DNA of 64,000 bases from Saprospiraceae bacterium (GCA_026129545.1 JAHCHX010000001.1:3565001-3629000); one strand, 5' to 3'. Counted from the first letter of the stretch, positions 43,883 through 52,787 are shown. Numbers and translations are program-made. The notes: generated by a model not told the origin, from the sequence alone.

Positions 43883-44662
43883 TTACAGCCGCCAATTCGA
43901 CACCACGCTCCCATCCTTTTCAAAAAAACGAATCTCCGTGTCCGCGCCATCAAACACCGCGTAGGAGTTGTGATACATCCAGTCGCCAAGATTGAGGTAG
44001 CGGCTCCGGCCATTCTCCAATCGCCAGTCCACCGGCAAATGGCGGTGGCCGAAAATGAAGTAGTCCGGCTCGATGCCCTGACTGATTTTGCGGTGACAAT
44101 ACTGCAAAAGCCATTCGCGCTCCGCTCCGAGCCAGTCACGCTCGGCCGGCGGGGTGGCGGCACGGCTTTTTTGAGAAGAAAAATTGGCCAACCGAGTGCC
44201 CAAATCAGGGTGAAACCAACCAAACAGCCACTGGCTCAACGGATGCACGAACACCTTTTTCATTCGCTTGTAGCCTTTGTCGTTAGGCCCGAGGCCGTCG
44301 CCGTGACCAATAAAAAAAGTTTTTCCGTGTATCTCGCGCCGAATCGGCTTTTTGAAAACAGGTATCCCGAACTCCTGCTCAAAGTAGCCGAACATCCACA
44401 AATCGTGATTGCCCGTGAAAGCAAAAATGGGCACGCCTCCATCGCGCAACTCGGCCAATTTGCCAAACAAACGACTGAAACCCTTAGGAACCACCGTCTT
44501 GTATTCGAACCAGAATTCGAACAAATCACCCACCAAGTAAACAGCCTCCGCATCGGGAGCCACCATATCAAGCCAGCGCACCATTTGTCGCTCGCGTTCG
44601 GCGCTTGTCAGCCGCGCATCCGCGCCCAAGTGAAAATCGGAAGCGAAGAAGGTCTTTTTCAT
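43883..44662 (-). CDS. lpxH: UDP-2,3-diacylglucosamine diphosphatase
   Basis: 259 residues from the ATG at 44662. The calcineurin-like metal set is complete: DFHLG (D9, H11), GDLFEFW (D46), GNHD (85-88), IGHGDG and FGHRHLP. It hydrolyses UDP-diacylglucosamine to lipid X in lipid A synthesis at the inner membrane. A -7 box 5 nt before the ATG sets the start and means the longer upstream frame is not translated. Divergent from hldD, another LPS gene. Confidence 0.9.
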   Translation of the reverse strand: MKKTFFASDFHLGADARLTSAERERQMVRWLDMVAPDAEAVYLVGDLFEFWFEYKTVVPKGFSRLFGKLAELRDGGVPIFAFTGNHDLWMFGYFEQEFGIPVFKKPIRREIHGKTFFIGHGDGLGPNDKGYKRMKKVFVHPLSQWLFGWFHPDLGTRLANFSSQKSRAATPPAERDWLGAEREWLLQYCHRKISQGIEPDYFIFGHRHLPVDWRLENGRSRYLNLGDWMYHNSYAVFDGADTEIRFFEKDGSVVSNWRL

Positions 44663-44667
44663 CGCGG

Positions 44668-44675
44668 CAAAGGTA
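44668..44675 (-). promoter_or_regulatory. -7 box abutting the lpxH start
   Basis: Minus-strand TACCTTTG with 5 nt to the ATG, predicting a leaderless or nearly leaderless mRNA. Confidence 0.5.
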
Positions 44676-44689
44676 TCTATCTGAGGCGC

Positions 44690-44697
44690 TACATTTG
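44690..44697 (+). promoter_or_regulatory. -7 box of hldD
   Basis: TACATTTG, matching TAnnTTTG, 43 nt before the hldD ATG. It lies back to back with the lpxH box, 14 nt apart. Confidence 0.45.
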
Positions 44698-44740
44698 TCC
44701 CCGAAAATAACACACGCAAACTCAAAAACACACCAAGCAC

Positions 44741-45739
44741 ATGATAGTAGTAACGGGCGCGGCAGGGTTCATCGGCTCCTGCATGGTGAAAAGGCTCAAC
44801 GACGCGGGGCATTCCGACATATTGGCAGTGGACGATTTTTCGCGCCCCGAAAAAAACCGGAACCTCGAAGGCAAAAAACTTTGGGGGCAGGTGCATCGCA
44901 ACAATTTCGTGCGTTGGCTCGAGCGCAACCATGCCGATGTGGACGCGGTGCTGCACCTCGGCGCTCGCACCGACACGACCGAGACGGACACCGCCATCTT
45001 CGACGAACTCAACCTCGAATACTCCCGCGCCTTGTGGATGCTTTGCGCGGGCTTCCAAACCCCGTTTCTCTATGCCAGCAGCGCCGCCACTTACGGCTTG
45101 GGCGAAATCGGCTATTCCGATGCCCACGCCGTTATTCCCCAGTTAAAACCCCTCAACCCCTACGGCCAATCAAAACAAGACTTCGATGTGTGGGTGCTGG
45201 GCATATCGGATAGAGAAGAAAAGGAAGGCCCCGCCTCCACCCTTTGCCCCCCTGCTTGGGCAGGCTTCAAATTCTTCAACGTGTACGGCCCCAACGAGTA
45301 TCACAAAGGCCGCATGGCATCGGTCATATTCCACACCGCCCGGCAAATAAAAGCCACCGGAGGCATGAAACTCTTTCGCTCGCACCGTCCCGACTTCAAG
45401 GACGGCGAGCAAAGCCGCGACTTCATCTATGTGAAAGACGTGGTGGACGTGTTGCTTTTCTTTTTGGAAAAAAGACCGCCCAATGCGATTTACAACCTCG
45501 GCACAGGCAAGGCCCGCACCTTCCTCGACTTGGCCACCGGCACCTTCCGCGCCTTGAATCAGGAGCCTAACATCTCCTTCGTTGACACGCCTGCCGACAT
45601 CCGCGACACCTATCAGTACTTCACCCAAGCCGAAATGGACAAACTCCGCTCTGCTGGCTACCACGAGCCATTCTATGGCTTGGAAGAAGGAATCGAAGAC
45701 TACGTCCAGCGTTATCTGAAAGAGGAAACCATCTATTGA
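44741..45739 (+). CDS. hldD: ADP-L-glycero-D-manno-heptose 6-epimerase
   Basis: 332 residues. The extended SDR pattern is clear: VVTGAAGFIGSCMV, LHLGARTDTTETD, SSAATYG, the YGQSK catalytic YxxxK, and KFFNVYGPNEYHKGRMASV, which is specific to the heptose epimerase. It finishes ADP-heptose synthesis for the LPS core and pairs with gmhA at 26.9 kb. The oxidoreductase gene that follows starts 73 nt after its stop. Confidence 0.93.
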   Translation: MIVVTGAAGFIGSCMVKRLNDAGHSDILAVDDFSRPEKNRNLEGKKLWGQVHRNNFVRWLERNHADVDAVLHLGARTDTTETDTAIFDELNLEYSRALWMLCAGFQTPFLYASSAATYGLGEIGYSDAHAVIPQLKPLNPYGQSKQDFDVWVLGISDREEKEGPASTLCPPAWAGFKFFNVYGPNEYHKGRMASVIFHTARQIKATGGMKLFRSHRPDFKDGEQSRDFIYVKDVVDVLLFFLEKRPPNAIYNLGTGKARTFLDLATGTFRALNQEPNISFVDTPADIRDTYQYFTQAEMDKLRSAGYHEPFYGLEEGIEDYVQRYLKEETIY

Positions 45740-45812
45740 GTGGGGGCTCGACCCTTGCAAACAAAACGCTCCAACGGGCAAACAACCCATACGCCGCACA
45801 GACAAATCAGCC

Positions 45813-46799
45813 ATGAAAATCCATAATTGGGGCATCATCGGTCTTGGAAAAATCGCTCGCAAATTTGCTGACGACCTAAGGTTGCTGCCGAATGCCCGCC
45901 TTCACGCAGTAGCCTCCACTTCGCTCGAACGCGCTCAAGCCTTCGCCGCCGAATACGACGCGCCGCACGCTTTTGGGCGCTACCACGACCTCGTGCATTG
46001 CCCCGATTTGGACATCGTCTATGTCGCCACGCCGCACGTTTTGCACTGCGAAAACACACTGCTTTGCTTGGAAAACAACATCCCCGTTTTGTGCGAAAAA
46101 CCCTTCGCCATGAATATCGGTGAAGCCCGCCGCATGGTCGCAGCCGCTCGGCAAAATCGCGTCTTTCTCATGGAAGCCCTGTGGACACGCTTCATTCCGG
46201 CGGTCAATCACGCCTTTGAACTCGTGGAAAAAGGCGAAATCGGAGAAGCGCACACGGTCAAGGCAGATTTCGGCTATTGTATGCCTTTCGACCCAAATTC
46301 TCGCGTGTTCAACAAAGCCCTCGGCGGCGGCTCTTTGCTCGACATCGGGATTTACCCTGCCTTGCTCGCGCTTTTTATGTTTGGAAAACCCGCCGTAGAG
46401 GACATCCTCGCCGCCGCCACCTTCACCCAAACCAACGTGGACGAAAGTTGCGCCTTCACTTTTCAATATCCCGGCAAACGCCTCGCACTTGGCCATTCCA
46501 CCATCGCTGCCAACACACCCGTGGAGGCTTGGATCCACGGGCGGGAAGGCACGATTCACCTCCATCCGCGCTGGCACCACACCGACCGGCTCACTGTTTC
46601 AAAATACGAAGGCCGCACGGAAGTCAAGCGCGATTTGCATATCCCCTACGAAGGCTGGGGCTACGCTTTCGAGGCGGCTCATGTGATGCAATGCCTTGAA
46701 AACGAAATGCTTGAAAGCGATAAAGTGCCGTTGGACTTTACACTGAATCTGGTGGAGACGCTGGATGCTATCAGAGAAAAGGTGGGGTTGATTTATTGA
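45813..46799 (+). CDS. Gfo/Idh/MocA family oxidoreductase
   Basis: 328 residues. The Rossmann motif GIIGLGKIARKFADDL, VYVATPHVLHCENT and CEKPFAMN (the EKP block) are followed by MEALWTRFIPAV and LGGGSLLDIGIYPALLALF. This set is typical of the dihydrodiol-dehydrogenase-like subgroup. The substrate is unknown. It differs clearly from the other family member at 3966-4967. Beyond it the DNA becomes more AT-rich and repeat-laden. Confidence 0.88.
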   Translation: MKIHNWGIIGLGKIARKFADDLRLLPNARLHAVASTSLERAQAFAAEYDAPHAFGRYHDLVHCPDLDIVYVATPHVLHCENTLLCLENNIPVLCEKPFAMNIGEARRMVAAARQNRVFLMEALWTRFIPAVNHAFELVEKGEIGEAHTVKADFGYCMPFDPNSRVFNKALGGGSLLDIGIYPALLALFMFGKPAVEDILAAATFTQTNVDESCAFTFQYPGKRLALGHSTIAANTPVEAWIHGREGTIHLHPRWHHTDRLTVSKYEGRTEVKRDLHIPYEGWGYAFEAAHVMQCLENEMLESDKVPLDFTLNLVETLDAIREKVGLIY

Positions 46800-46976
46800 G
46801 GCCAACCATTTGTATCCATCCACACCACGATTAGCAAACACGGGCAGATGCTTGCAGCGTGACAGGGGGCTTGCTTGTATTTCTTATTTATCCCTTTGCC
46901 TGAGTGCGTCGCCAGGTTCGGCCTGTCGCAAAACCGCCGTTGGCGGCAGAGTTTCTGTCTTTCGTCAAAGTGTCTG

Positions 46977-47414
46977 TTATTTTTCTCTGCAAGAACATTC
47001 GTGGTGCTCGCTAATGTATTTTATTGATTCTATGCAGAGTTCTTTTAAAACTGACAAATTGATGTCGGAAAGTTTTTTCACATAGATGCAGGCTTTGCTC
47101 ATTTTGAACTTGCCAAGGTCGGCTAGCAATAATTTACTTCTCTCAGTATCAGAATAAACGTAGAGTGAAAACGCTGCTTTTCTTGGGGAAAATCCAAGAA
47201 CAGGTGCATCGCCTTCATGTCCGCTTGCATACTTGTAATGGTAGTTGCCGAATCCGATAATGGTCGGCCCCCACATTTTAGGCTCAGAGTCAGACCACTC
47301 TTGCATTAACTCCAACAGTCGAAAACTGTCTGCTTTTTTCTGTTCGGTGTCAACGTAAGAATTTACAAAATCCATTACGTCTTGACCCGTGTAAATTGTC
47401 TTTGCTTTTGTCAT
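46977..47414 (-). CDS. DUF1801 domain protein
   Basis: 145 residues from the ATG at 47414. VMDFVNSYVDTEQKKADSFRLLELMQEWSD, KMWGPTIIGFGNYHYKYASG and GFSPRKAAFSLYVYS are characteristic of the DUF1801/YdhG-like family of small alpha/beta proteins with no proven role. Its codons look more AT-rich than those of flanking genes. It is followed 74 nt upstream by the DUF2200 gene on the same strand, within the accessory island. Confidence 0.85.
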   Translation of the reverse strand: MTKAKTIYTGQDVMDFVNSYVDTEQKKADSFRLLELMQEWSDSEPKMWGPTIIGFGNYHYKYASGHEGDAPVLGFSPRKAAFSLYVYSDTERSKLLLADLGKFKMSKACIYVKKLSDINLSVLKELCIESIKYISEHHECSCREK

Positions 47415-47488
47415 AATTCGGATTTTTATTACTATACTTATCGTGGTGAAGGGCCTTGGCGAAGGGAAAGCCTTCCTCCGCAACAAGT

Positions 47489-47851
47489 CTACTGCCTTAA
47501 AATTTTTTCCATCTTTTTGCCTTTTGCCAACTCGTCCACTAACTTGTCTAAATACCTCGTTTGTCTTGTTAGTGAGTTTTCAATTTCTTCTATCCGATAA
47601 CCACAAATTACTCCTGTAATTAGTTCTGCTTTGGGGTTGAGTTTTGCGCTCTTAAAAAATGTTTCAAAAGTCACTTTCTCGTCAATGAGTTTTTGCAATT
47701 TTGGAGTGTCAAAACCTGTCAGCCATTCTATGACTTGATGCAATTCTTCAATGGACCTGCCTTTGCTTTCCACTTTTGTAACGTAGTGCGGATACACAGT
47801 CGCAAAAATCATTTTTGCAATTCGCTCATCGTGCTCGGGAGTGGTTTTCAT
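47489..47851 (-). CDS. DUF2200 domain protein
   Basis: 120 residues from the ATG at 47851, the standard DUF2200 length. ERIAKMIFATVYPHYVTKVESKGR, ELHQVIEWLTGFD, VTFETFF and LITGVICGYRIEEIENSLTRQTRYLDKLVDELAKGKKMEKIL cover the whole family. No function known. Like the DUF1801 gene beside it, it is a small, promiscuously distributed gene often found on mobile segments. Confidence 0.9.
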   Translation of the reverse strand: MKTTPEHDERIAKMIFATVYPHYVTKVESKGRSIEELHQVIEWLTGFDTPKLQKLIDEKVTFETFFKSAKLNPKAELITGVICGYRIEEIENSLTRQTRYLDKLVDELAKGKKMEKILRQ

Positions 47852-48039
47852 ATCGTTTGTTTTATTTTGCCTGCGAAAAGTCTGTCGTGTTAGGTGATTT
47901 GTGGTTTTTTCGTCTTTTTTTAGTTGTCGTTTTGTTGTCGCTACCAAGGTTTTTTGAGCTTTGTGTTCGCGCGGGTTTCGAAGCACAAAACTGTCAACCA
48001 TGCATCCGCCAAAGGCGGAATAGAAACACTGCACTTGAT

Positions 48040-48161
48040 TTATACCTCGCGCCGCCAAGTTTTCAGCATCGTCTAGGGTAACGTTTACTAAACTTCAAAA
48101 GTTTAGTAAACGTGATCTCATCCTTCCAACCATGCTGAAAACTTGGCGGCACGAGGTATAA
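48040..48161. repeat. MITE-like nested palindrome
   Basis: Outer 30-nt arms (48040-48069 and 48132-48161; TTATACCTCGCGCCGCCAAG then TTTTCAGCAT) are inverted copies with one mismatch. Inside is a perfect 14-bp inverted repeat, ACGTTTACTAAACT (48081-48094 and 48100-48113). The outer arm resembles the 3' end of repeat copies A-C. Confidence 0.85.
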
Positions 48162-48164
48162 CCA

Positions 48165-48202
48165 CGTCTGCCCTCATTGCGGCAAACGGTTGTTAGCGGT
48201 TC
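48165..48202. other. Possible integron-type recombination site
   Basis: GGCAAACGGTTGTTAGCGG (48181-48199) resembles the GTTAGC-containing ends seen next to small gene cassettes in Bacteroidota. It stands beside small orphan genes but only one such site is seen, so the call is weak. Confidence 0.2.
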
Positions 48203-48226
48203 GGGCTTTTTTCCTTAATGTCATTT

Positions 48227-48619
48227 TTACCGACAACTGAAGTAGTCAATAAAATATTTGTGCTTAAACAATATCGTCAAGATGACTGTGTATGTCACTA
48301 ACTCTGCAACCATAGCAATATACTTTGTCTGGCTTGTCATAAATCCAAAGGTCTCAATGACGCAGATTGTGAAAAGCATCGTATATGCCGCTAGTAGAAA
48401 CTCGCGGGTTTTGCTCCAGCCTGTAAAATAACCAAGCAAGAACCCTGTCGAGGTAATAATTACAGAGCCCCAATGAATCGGAAGCAACCATCTTGGAAAG
48501 TCAAGGTTGGTATATGGGGGCCAAGGCACTTTTGTAGAAATCAATTCTATCATACCACCTGCTGACCACAGGAAAAGAAAAATGTGTATTAACACTAAAA
48601 GGTATCCAAAGTATTGCAT
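48227..48619 (-). CDS. Four-helix membrane protein
   Basis: 130 residues with four hydrophobic helices at about 5-23, 47-66, 76-93 and 99-119. It starts MQYFGYLLVLIHIFLFLWSAGGMIE. I do not recognise the family. A conserved-looking NLDFPRWLLPIHWGS loop precedes the second helix. It sits alone between the palindrome at 48.0-48.2 kb and the IS66 remnants. Confidence 0.6.
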   Translation of the reverse strand: MQYFGYLLVLIHIFLFLWSAGGMIELISTKVPWPPYTNLDFPRWLLPIHWGSVIITSTGFLLGYFTGWSKTREFLLAAYTMLFTICVIETFGFMTSQTKYIAMVAELVTYTVILTILFKHKYFIDYFSCR

Positions 48620-48726
48620 GGTAGGTTGTTTTGTGTATTATAGTCGCTCCAGAGTGGTTGTGAACAAAGCGGTTCATGCGACGACAGGCTTGCCGAGTCG
48701 CTGAAACTTAAAAGAGATGTAAAAAC

Positions 48727-49856
48727 TTAGCCAGCCTGAAAGACGATAGGATTTCTATCAAAAGCATGAATCAGGTTCTGGAAAACGTTCATTGAATGTT
48801 TGCGAAGGGTTGAGGTGAAGGATTGGATGCGCGCATAGTGCTGCGCACCTTTGAAGGTCTGGAAATTGGTAGCGACCTTCTGCTTGGTTTTCAGGCAGCG
48901 GATGTCGCGCTCGGCCTGATTGTTGGAAAACGGGACGCCTTCGACAAAGGCAAAGGCAAGCCACCTGTCCTGGTGTTCGAGCAGGCGGTTGGGCAGGTTT
49001 CGGCCTTTCGAGTTCTTGGGCTTGCCCCTCTTGCCCTGCTTGGGCGGCGGTTCTTCCCGTTCGGCCAACTGGCAGATATGCCGGAACTCCCGCTCCCAGC
49101 TTTTGCCTGTCGGCCACTATGGCGAGCCGCTTTTGGCTGTCACGATAAAGGTCGAGCAGGAACCGTGCATCTGGGTTGCCCATTTGGAGCCGTTTTCCAT
49201 CAGGTTGGTCAGTTCGCGCAGCAGGTGGGCGCCGCACAGGGCATGTTGGCACTGCTTGAAGCCGAAGTAAGGCTCCCAGCAGTCGTGCACGGCTCGGTTC
49301 TGAAAATCCTTGCGCAGCGAATCCTCGCTCTCCAGCGCCTCCCTGCCCCGTTTTTTATGGACGAACAGGTAGGTGAACCACGCGGTGGAGGCGACATGAA
49401 ACCAGTGGAGTTTTTCTCCACCCGCATGCCCGTGGCAAACGCATCAAATGGCACAAACCTCGGAGAGGTCAAACGTTGGTAGAAACGCCCCATTTTCGCG
49501 GTGTGTACGACCCCAGCGGGGTCGAATGTTGGAGACCTCTTTGCTGCGATAGACATTCGACCTCTCCGAGGTCGTGATAATTATCACAAAAACACACCAT
49601 CTCTACCAACATTTGACCTCTCCGAGGTCGGTTGTATTTTGATGCGTTTGCCCTGACCCGCATGCCCGTTTCATCAAAATGAACCACATCGGAGGCCAAA
49701 ACCGCCGTTTTGATTTGCTCCTCAATCGGCTCAAGGGCTTTGTATATGCCAGCGTTGGCCGTCAGGGCGGCGTTCTCGGATTCCCAATGCCTCCACCTTG
49801 GCAAGCAAGGCCATGACCAAATCCTTCAATACCGATATGTCATTCGATAACTTCAT
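48727..49856 (-). pseudogene. IS66 transposase TnpC remnant, copy 1
   Basis: The ATG at 49856 begins MKLSNDISVLKDLVMALLAKVEAL. The frame is then lost and the middle third, including the zinc-finger region, is deleted compared with copy 2. The next piece, LEPIEEQIKTAVLASDVVHFDETGMRV, holds the DETG catalytic motif. It is then broken by an inverted-repeat insertion (49434-49655). The final piece has NNQAERDIRCLKTKQKVATNFQTFKG, the conserved IS66 C-terminal block. Several frameshifts make it non-functional. Confidence 0.88.
49434..49655. mobile_element. 222-bp inverted-repeat (REP/MITE-like) insertion in IS66 copy 1
   Basis: It begins GGCAAACGCATCAAA and ends with the inverse TTTGATGCGTTTGCC plus CTG. 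It is flanked by a 14-nt direct repeat ACCCGCATGCCCGT (49420-49433 and 49656-49669); copy 2 has the empty site. Inside are four variants of a small palindrome of the GACCTCTCCGAGGTC type (near 49468, 49508, 49557, 49614), often next to CCAACATT or its inverse. Confidence 0.85.
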
Positions 49857-49925
49857 CAACCAGATTTGCTCGCTAAAACAGTTTTACATGGACTTGGGTT
49901 AGGTGCCTAAGTTTTTACAAAAAAT

Positions 49926-51392
49926 TGTAAAAACTTAGCCAGCCTTAAAAACGATAGTTTTCCTATCAAAAGCGTTTGTCAGGTTCTGGAACACGTTCAT
50001 TGAATGTTTGCGTAGAGTTGAGGTAAATGATTGTATGCGTGCATAGTGCTGCGCCCCTTTAAAGGTTTGGAAATTGGTGGCGACCTTTTGTTTGGTCTTC
50101 AGGCAACGGATGTCGCGCTCGGCTTGGTTGTTGGTGAACGGCACGTTTTGCTCAAAGGCAAAGGCAAGCCACTCGTCCCGGTGCTTGACCAGGCGATTGA
50201 GCAGGTTGCGTCCCTTCGAGTTTTTGGGCTTTCCTCTTTTGCCCTGTTTGGGGGGCGGCTCTTCCCTGTCGGCCGATTGGCAGATTTGCTCGAAGTGGTG
50301 CCGCCAAGTTTGAGGGTCGGCCACCGACCCGGTGCCCTTTGGCTGGCTTGGTAGAGTTGCAGGACAAACTGGTGCATTTGGGAGGCCCATTTTGAGCCGT
50401 TTTCCGCCAGATTGGTCAGTTCCGGAGCAGGTGCGTGCCACAGAGGGCGTGCTTGCACTGTTGAAAGTCAAAATAACTGCCCAGCAGTCGTGCACGCCCG
50501 CTTGGTGAAGTCCTTGAGCAGCGAGGCTTCGGATTCGAGCGCCTCCTTGCCCCGTTTTTTGTGGACGAACAGGTGGGTGAACAGCGCGGTCGAGGCGACG
50601 TGGAACCAGTGGAGTTTTTCTCCACCCGCATGCCCGTTTCATCAAAATGAACCACATCGGAGGCCAAAACCGCCGTTTTGATTTGTTCCTCAATCGGCTC
50701 AAGGGCTTGGTACATGCCAGCGTTGGCCGTCAGGGCGGTGCTTTCGTTGAACGAACAGCCCCACAGGTCGCCCATGAGTTGCTCGATTTTCTCCAGCGGC
50801 AGTTTGTAGTCGTTGTTCAACAGGACGCTCAGCGCCTTGATCCGGGAACCGTACTGCACAGGCTGGCCTACCTCGGGCGGAAAACAGCCCCAATGCTGCC
50901 TGCCACAACAGACCGCCACGCCCAACTGGTGCTCCGTGACCTCCATGCGGGGTGCGGGAATATCGAACACCGGCGCTTTTGGGGCCACTTCAACCACGTC
51001 GGCAGTGGAAAAATCCTTCGAACAGCAGGAGCAGGATGTGGCATGGTGCACCACAACGTGTCCACCGTGTCCACCATCTTGAGCGTCTTGCCTTTGTGGC
51101 CCAACTGGCCGCCGCTCTTTTTGGGCGGCTCTTTGGGAAGGCCCGGTTTCTTGGACAAACCATCTGACGACGGCGGCTTGTGACTGTTCTTGCTGTTCAT
51201 CTTTAGGCGCGAACGCAATTCGGCAACTTCCGCCCGAAGGGCAGCATTCTCGGATTCCAGTGCCTCAACCTTGGCAAGCAAGACCATGACCAAATCCTTC
51301 AATACCGATATGTCATTCGATAACTCCATGAACCAGATGTATTCGCTAAAACAATTTTACATTGACTTGGGTTGGATGCCTAAGTTTTTACA
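49926..51392 (-). mobile_element. Degenerate IS66-type element, copy 2
   Basis: Ends TGTAAAAACTTAGCCAGCC (49926) and GGATGCCTAAGTTTTTACA (to 51392) are imperfect inverted repeats like those of copy 1. Both borders are followed or preceded by AAAAAT, hinting at a short target duplication. Length 1,467 bp. Confidence 0.85.
49935..51329 (-). pseudogene. IS66 transposase TnpC remnant, copy 2
   Basis: From the ATG at 51329: a leucine-zipper-like start (MELSNDISVLKDLVMVLLAK ... ENAALRAEVAELRSRLK) and NSHKPPSSDGLSKKPG. A zinc-binding segment (CSCCSKDF) follows in another frame, then the DETGMRV catalytic motif, HWFHVASTALFTHLFVHKKRG in a third frame, FDFQQCKHALCGTHLLR in a fourth step, and the intact C-terminal block to FKAG. 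At least four frame changes show long decay. Confidence 0.9.
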
Positions 51393-51402
51393 AAAAATTT
51401 AG

Positions 51403-51585
51403 AGAGGAAGGCTGTTCAATCATTACAACCAGCAGGCTGAAAACGCCGATTTTGAGATTCATCATGCTCCTGTAAAAGTTATAGAAATGCTGGAGTCCGC
51501 CCTGAATGCCTTGAAGGAAGAAGTTGCCTATCTTAGGCAGCAGAACCAAATGCTCTTACAAGAATTCAGCAAGAAAACGCAGTGA
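51403..51585 (+). pseudogene. 3' remnant of a gene cut by the IS66 pair
   Basis: An open frame without start begins right after the element border and encodes LFNHYNQQAENADFEIHHAP, then VKVIEMLESALNALKEEVAYLRQQNQMLLQEF, ending KKTQ. The heptad-like leucines indicate a C-terminal coiled coil, as in some XRE-type regulators. The 5' part would lie left of 48718, where I find no matching frame. Confidence 0.5.
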
Positions 51586-51875
51586 TAATGGATGGTGGGA
51601 TGTTTTATAGTCAATGCAAACCAGCCCCGTCCGCTTCGCTTGGCTGGGCAAGCCCTTAAAATAGGTTCTGACAAAGGTGGTTTTGAACCAACGACGCTTC
51701 CAATCCTTTGAAAATCATACAAATCAATAAAGGGCATCCCTGCCTTGCCAACTGGTAGGTTCAAATCTTCCTTAATCTGGGCATCATCCTGCCGCCTTGG
51801 TGTTCTCTCCCCTCGCTCCGTCGCTTCTGCTTGGTGAAAACAAGCAAGCAGTACGAAAAGCAAACGTAGTACAAC

Positions 51876-52787
51876 TCAGGCAATACCTATTTGAGAAGCC
51901 CTCCCCCGCCACCAGCCTGCCAGCCCAATTCCCGTCACCAAATCCCAAATCCCCCACCACGCCGCGATGAGCGCCATGCCGCCCAATCCATTGAAAAACT
52001 GGAAGATAAGCAAGAGGCCGAGCGCCGTGTTGTGTACGCCCGACTCGAAAGCGAGCGTACGACGGTCGAGTTCCGGGAGCTTGAACAAGCTGCCGAGAAA
52101 GTAGCCCGTGCCGAGCGCCACCACATTGTGGACAGCCACGATGACAAAGGCAAAACCGAGATAATTCACGAGGTTGTCGAGGTTGCCGAGCAAAGCCAGC
52201 GCGAGGATGGCGAAGAAAATCAAGAGCGAAATGCGCTGGGCCCAAGGGCGGATCTTTGCGATAAAAGCAGGGAAACGGGCGTGAAGCCACATCCCCAGCA
52301 AGAGGGGAAGCACAATGAGCCGCACGATTATCCACGCCATTTCCGAAAAACTGAGTTCAAACGATTTGCGCAGCGCCGCCGATTCGGGGACGAATTTTGA
52401 CCAAAACAAAAAACCAGCTGGCGTGACGACGGTGGCCGACAAAATGATAATCGCGTTGAGCGTGACCGAGAGCGCCACATTGGCTTTGGCGAAATGCACG
52501 AGAAAATTCGTCATGTTGCCCGATGGGCACATACTCACCAAAATCATCCCCAGCGCCATGCTTACCGGCGGCTGAAAAAGGTAGATGATGCCGAGCGTAA
52601 GTACCGGGAAAACAAGATACTGTGCCAGCAAACCCACGCCGACCGACTTGGGAAACTCTGCCACTTTTTTGAAATCGCCCGGCTTCACGTCGAGCGCCAC
52701 GCTGAACATCAGAAAAGCCATCGCGATGTTTAGCACGAACATTTGATTGGGGTTGAAATGGAGTTGGAGCGTATCAACAGGGTGCAT
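51876..52787 (-). CDS. Bile acid:sodium symporter family (BASS) transporter
   Basis: 303 residues from the ATG at 52787 with nine to ten hydrophobic helices. MAFLMFSVALDVKPGDF, GMILVSMCPSGNMTNFLVHFAKANVALSVTLNA (the discontinuous helix with the sodium-site residues) and FESGVHNTALGLLLI match the BASS fold. Bacterial members import organic acids or steroids with Na+. The substrate is unknown. The DUF4230 gene lies upstream on the same strand, with 70 nt between. Confidence 0.87.
   Translation of the reverse strand: MHPVDTLQLHFNPNQMFVLNIAMAFLMFSVALDVKPGDFKKVAEFPKSVGVGLLAQYLVFPVLTLGIIYLFQPPVSMALGMILVSMCPSGNMTNFLVHFAKANVALSVTLNAIIILSATVVTPAGFLFWSKFVPESAALRKSFELSFSEMAWIIVRLIVLPLLLGMWLHARFPAFIAKIRPWAQRISLLIFFAILALALLGNLDNLVNYLGFAFVIVAVHNVVALGTGYFLGSLFKLPELDRRTLAFESGVHNTALGLLLIFQFFNGLGGMALIAAWWGIWDLVTGIGLAGWWRGRASQIGIA

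Larger units (their letters stand above)
48718..49919 (-). mobile_element. Degenerate IS66-type element, copy 1
   Basis: Bounded by TGTAAAAACTTAG at 48718 and its inverted copy CTAAGTTTTTACA ending at 49919. It contains a decayed TnpC gene on the minus strand, an internal deletion, and a 222-bp insertion. It lies head to tail with copy 2, 6 nt away. Confidence 0.85.

Noticed and set aside
43847..44710. 287-codon plus-strand frame opposite lpxH
   Set aside because: Shadow frame; all metal motifs of LpxH are on the minus strand and repeat copy B overlaps its start.
49434..49655. CRISPR array from repeated palindromes
   Set aside because: Four irregular palindromes with uneven spacing and terminal inverted repeats; better read as a REP/MITE-like insertion.
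51590..51870. tRNA-like stretch around TGGTTTTGAACCAACGACGC
   Set aside because: Recalls the T-arm to anticodon part of a reversed tRNA, but no acceptor stem or cloverleaf could be formed; nothing else identifiable in this spacer.
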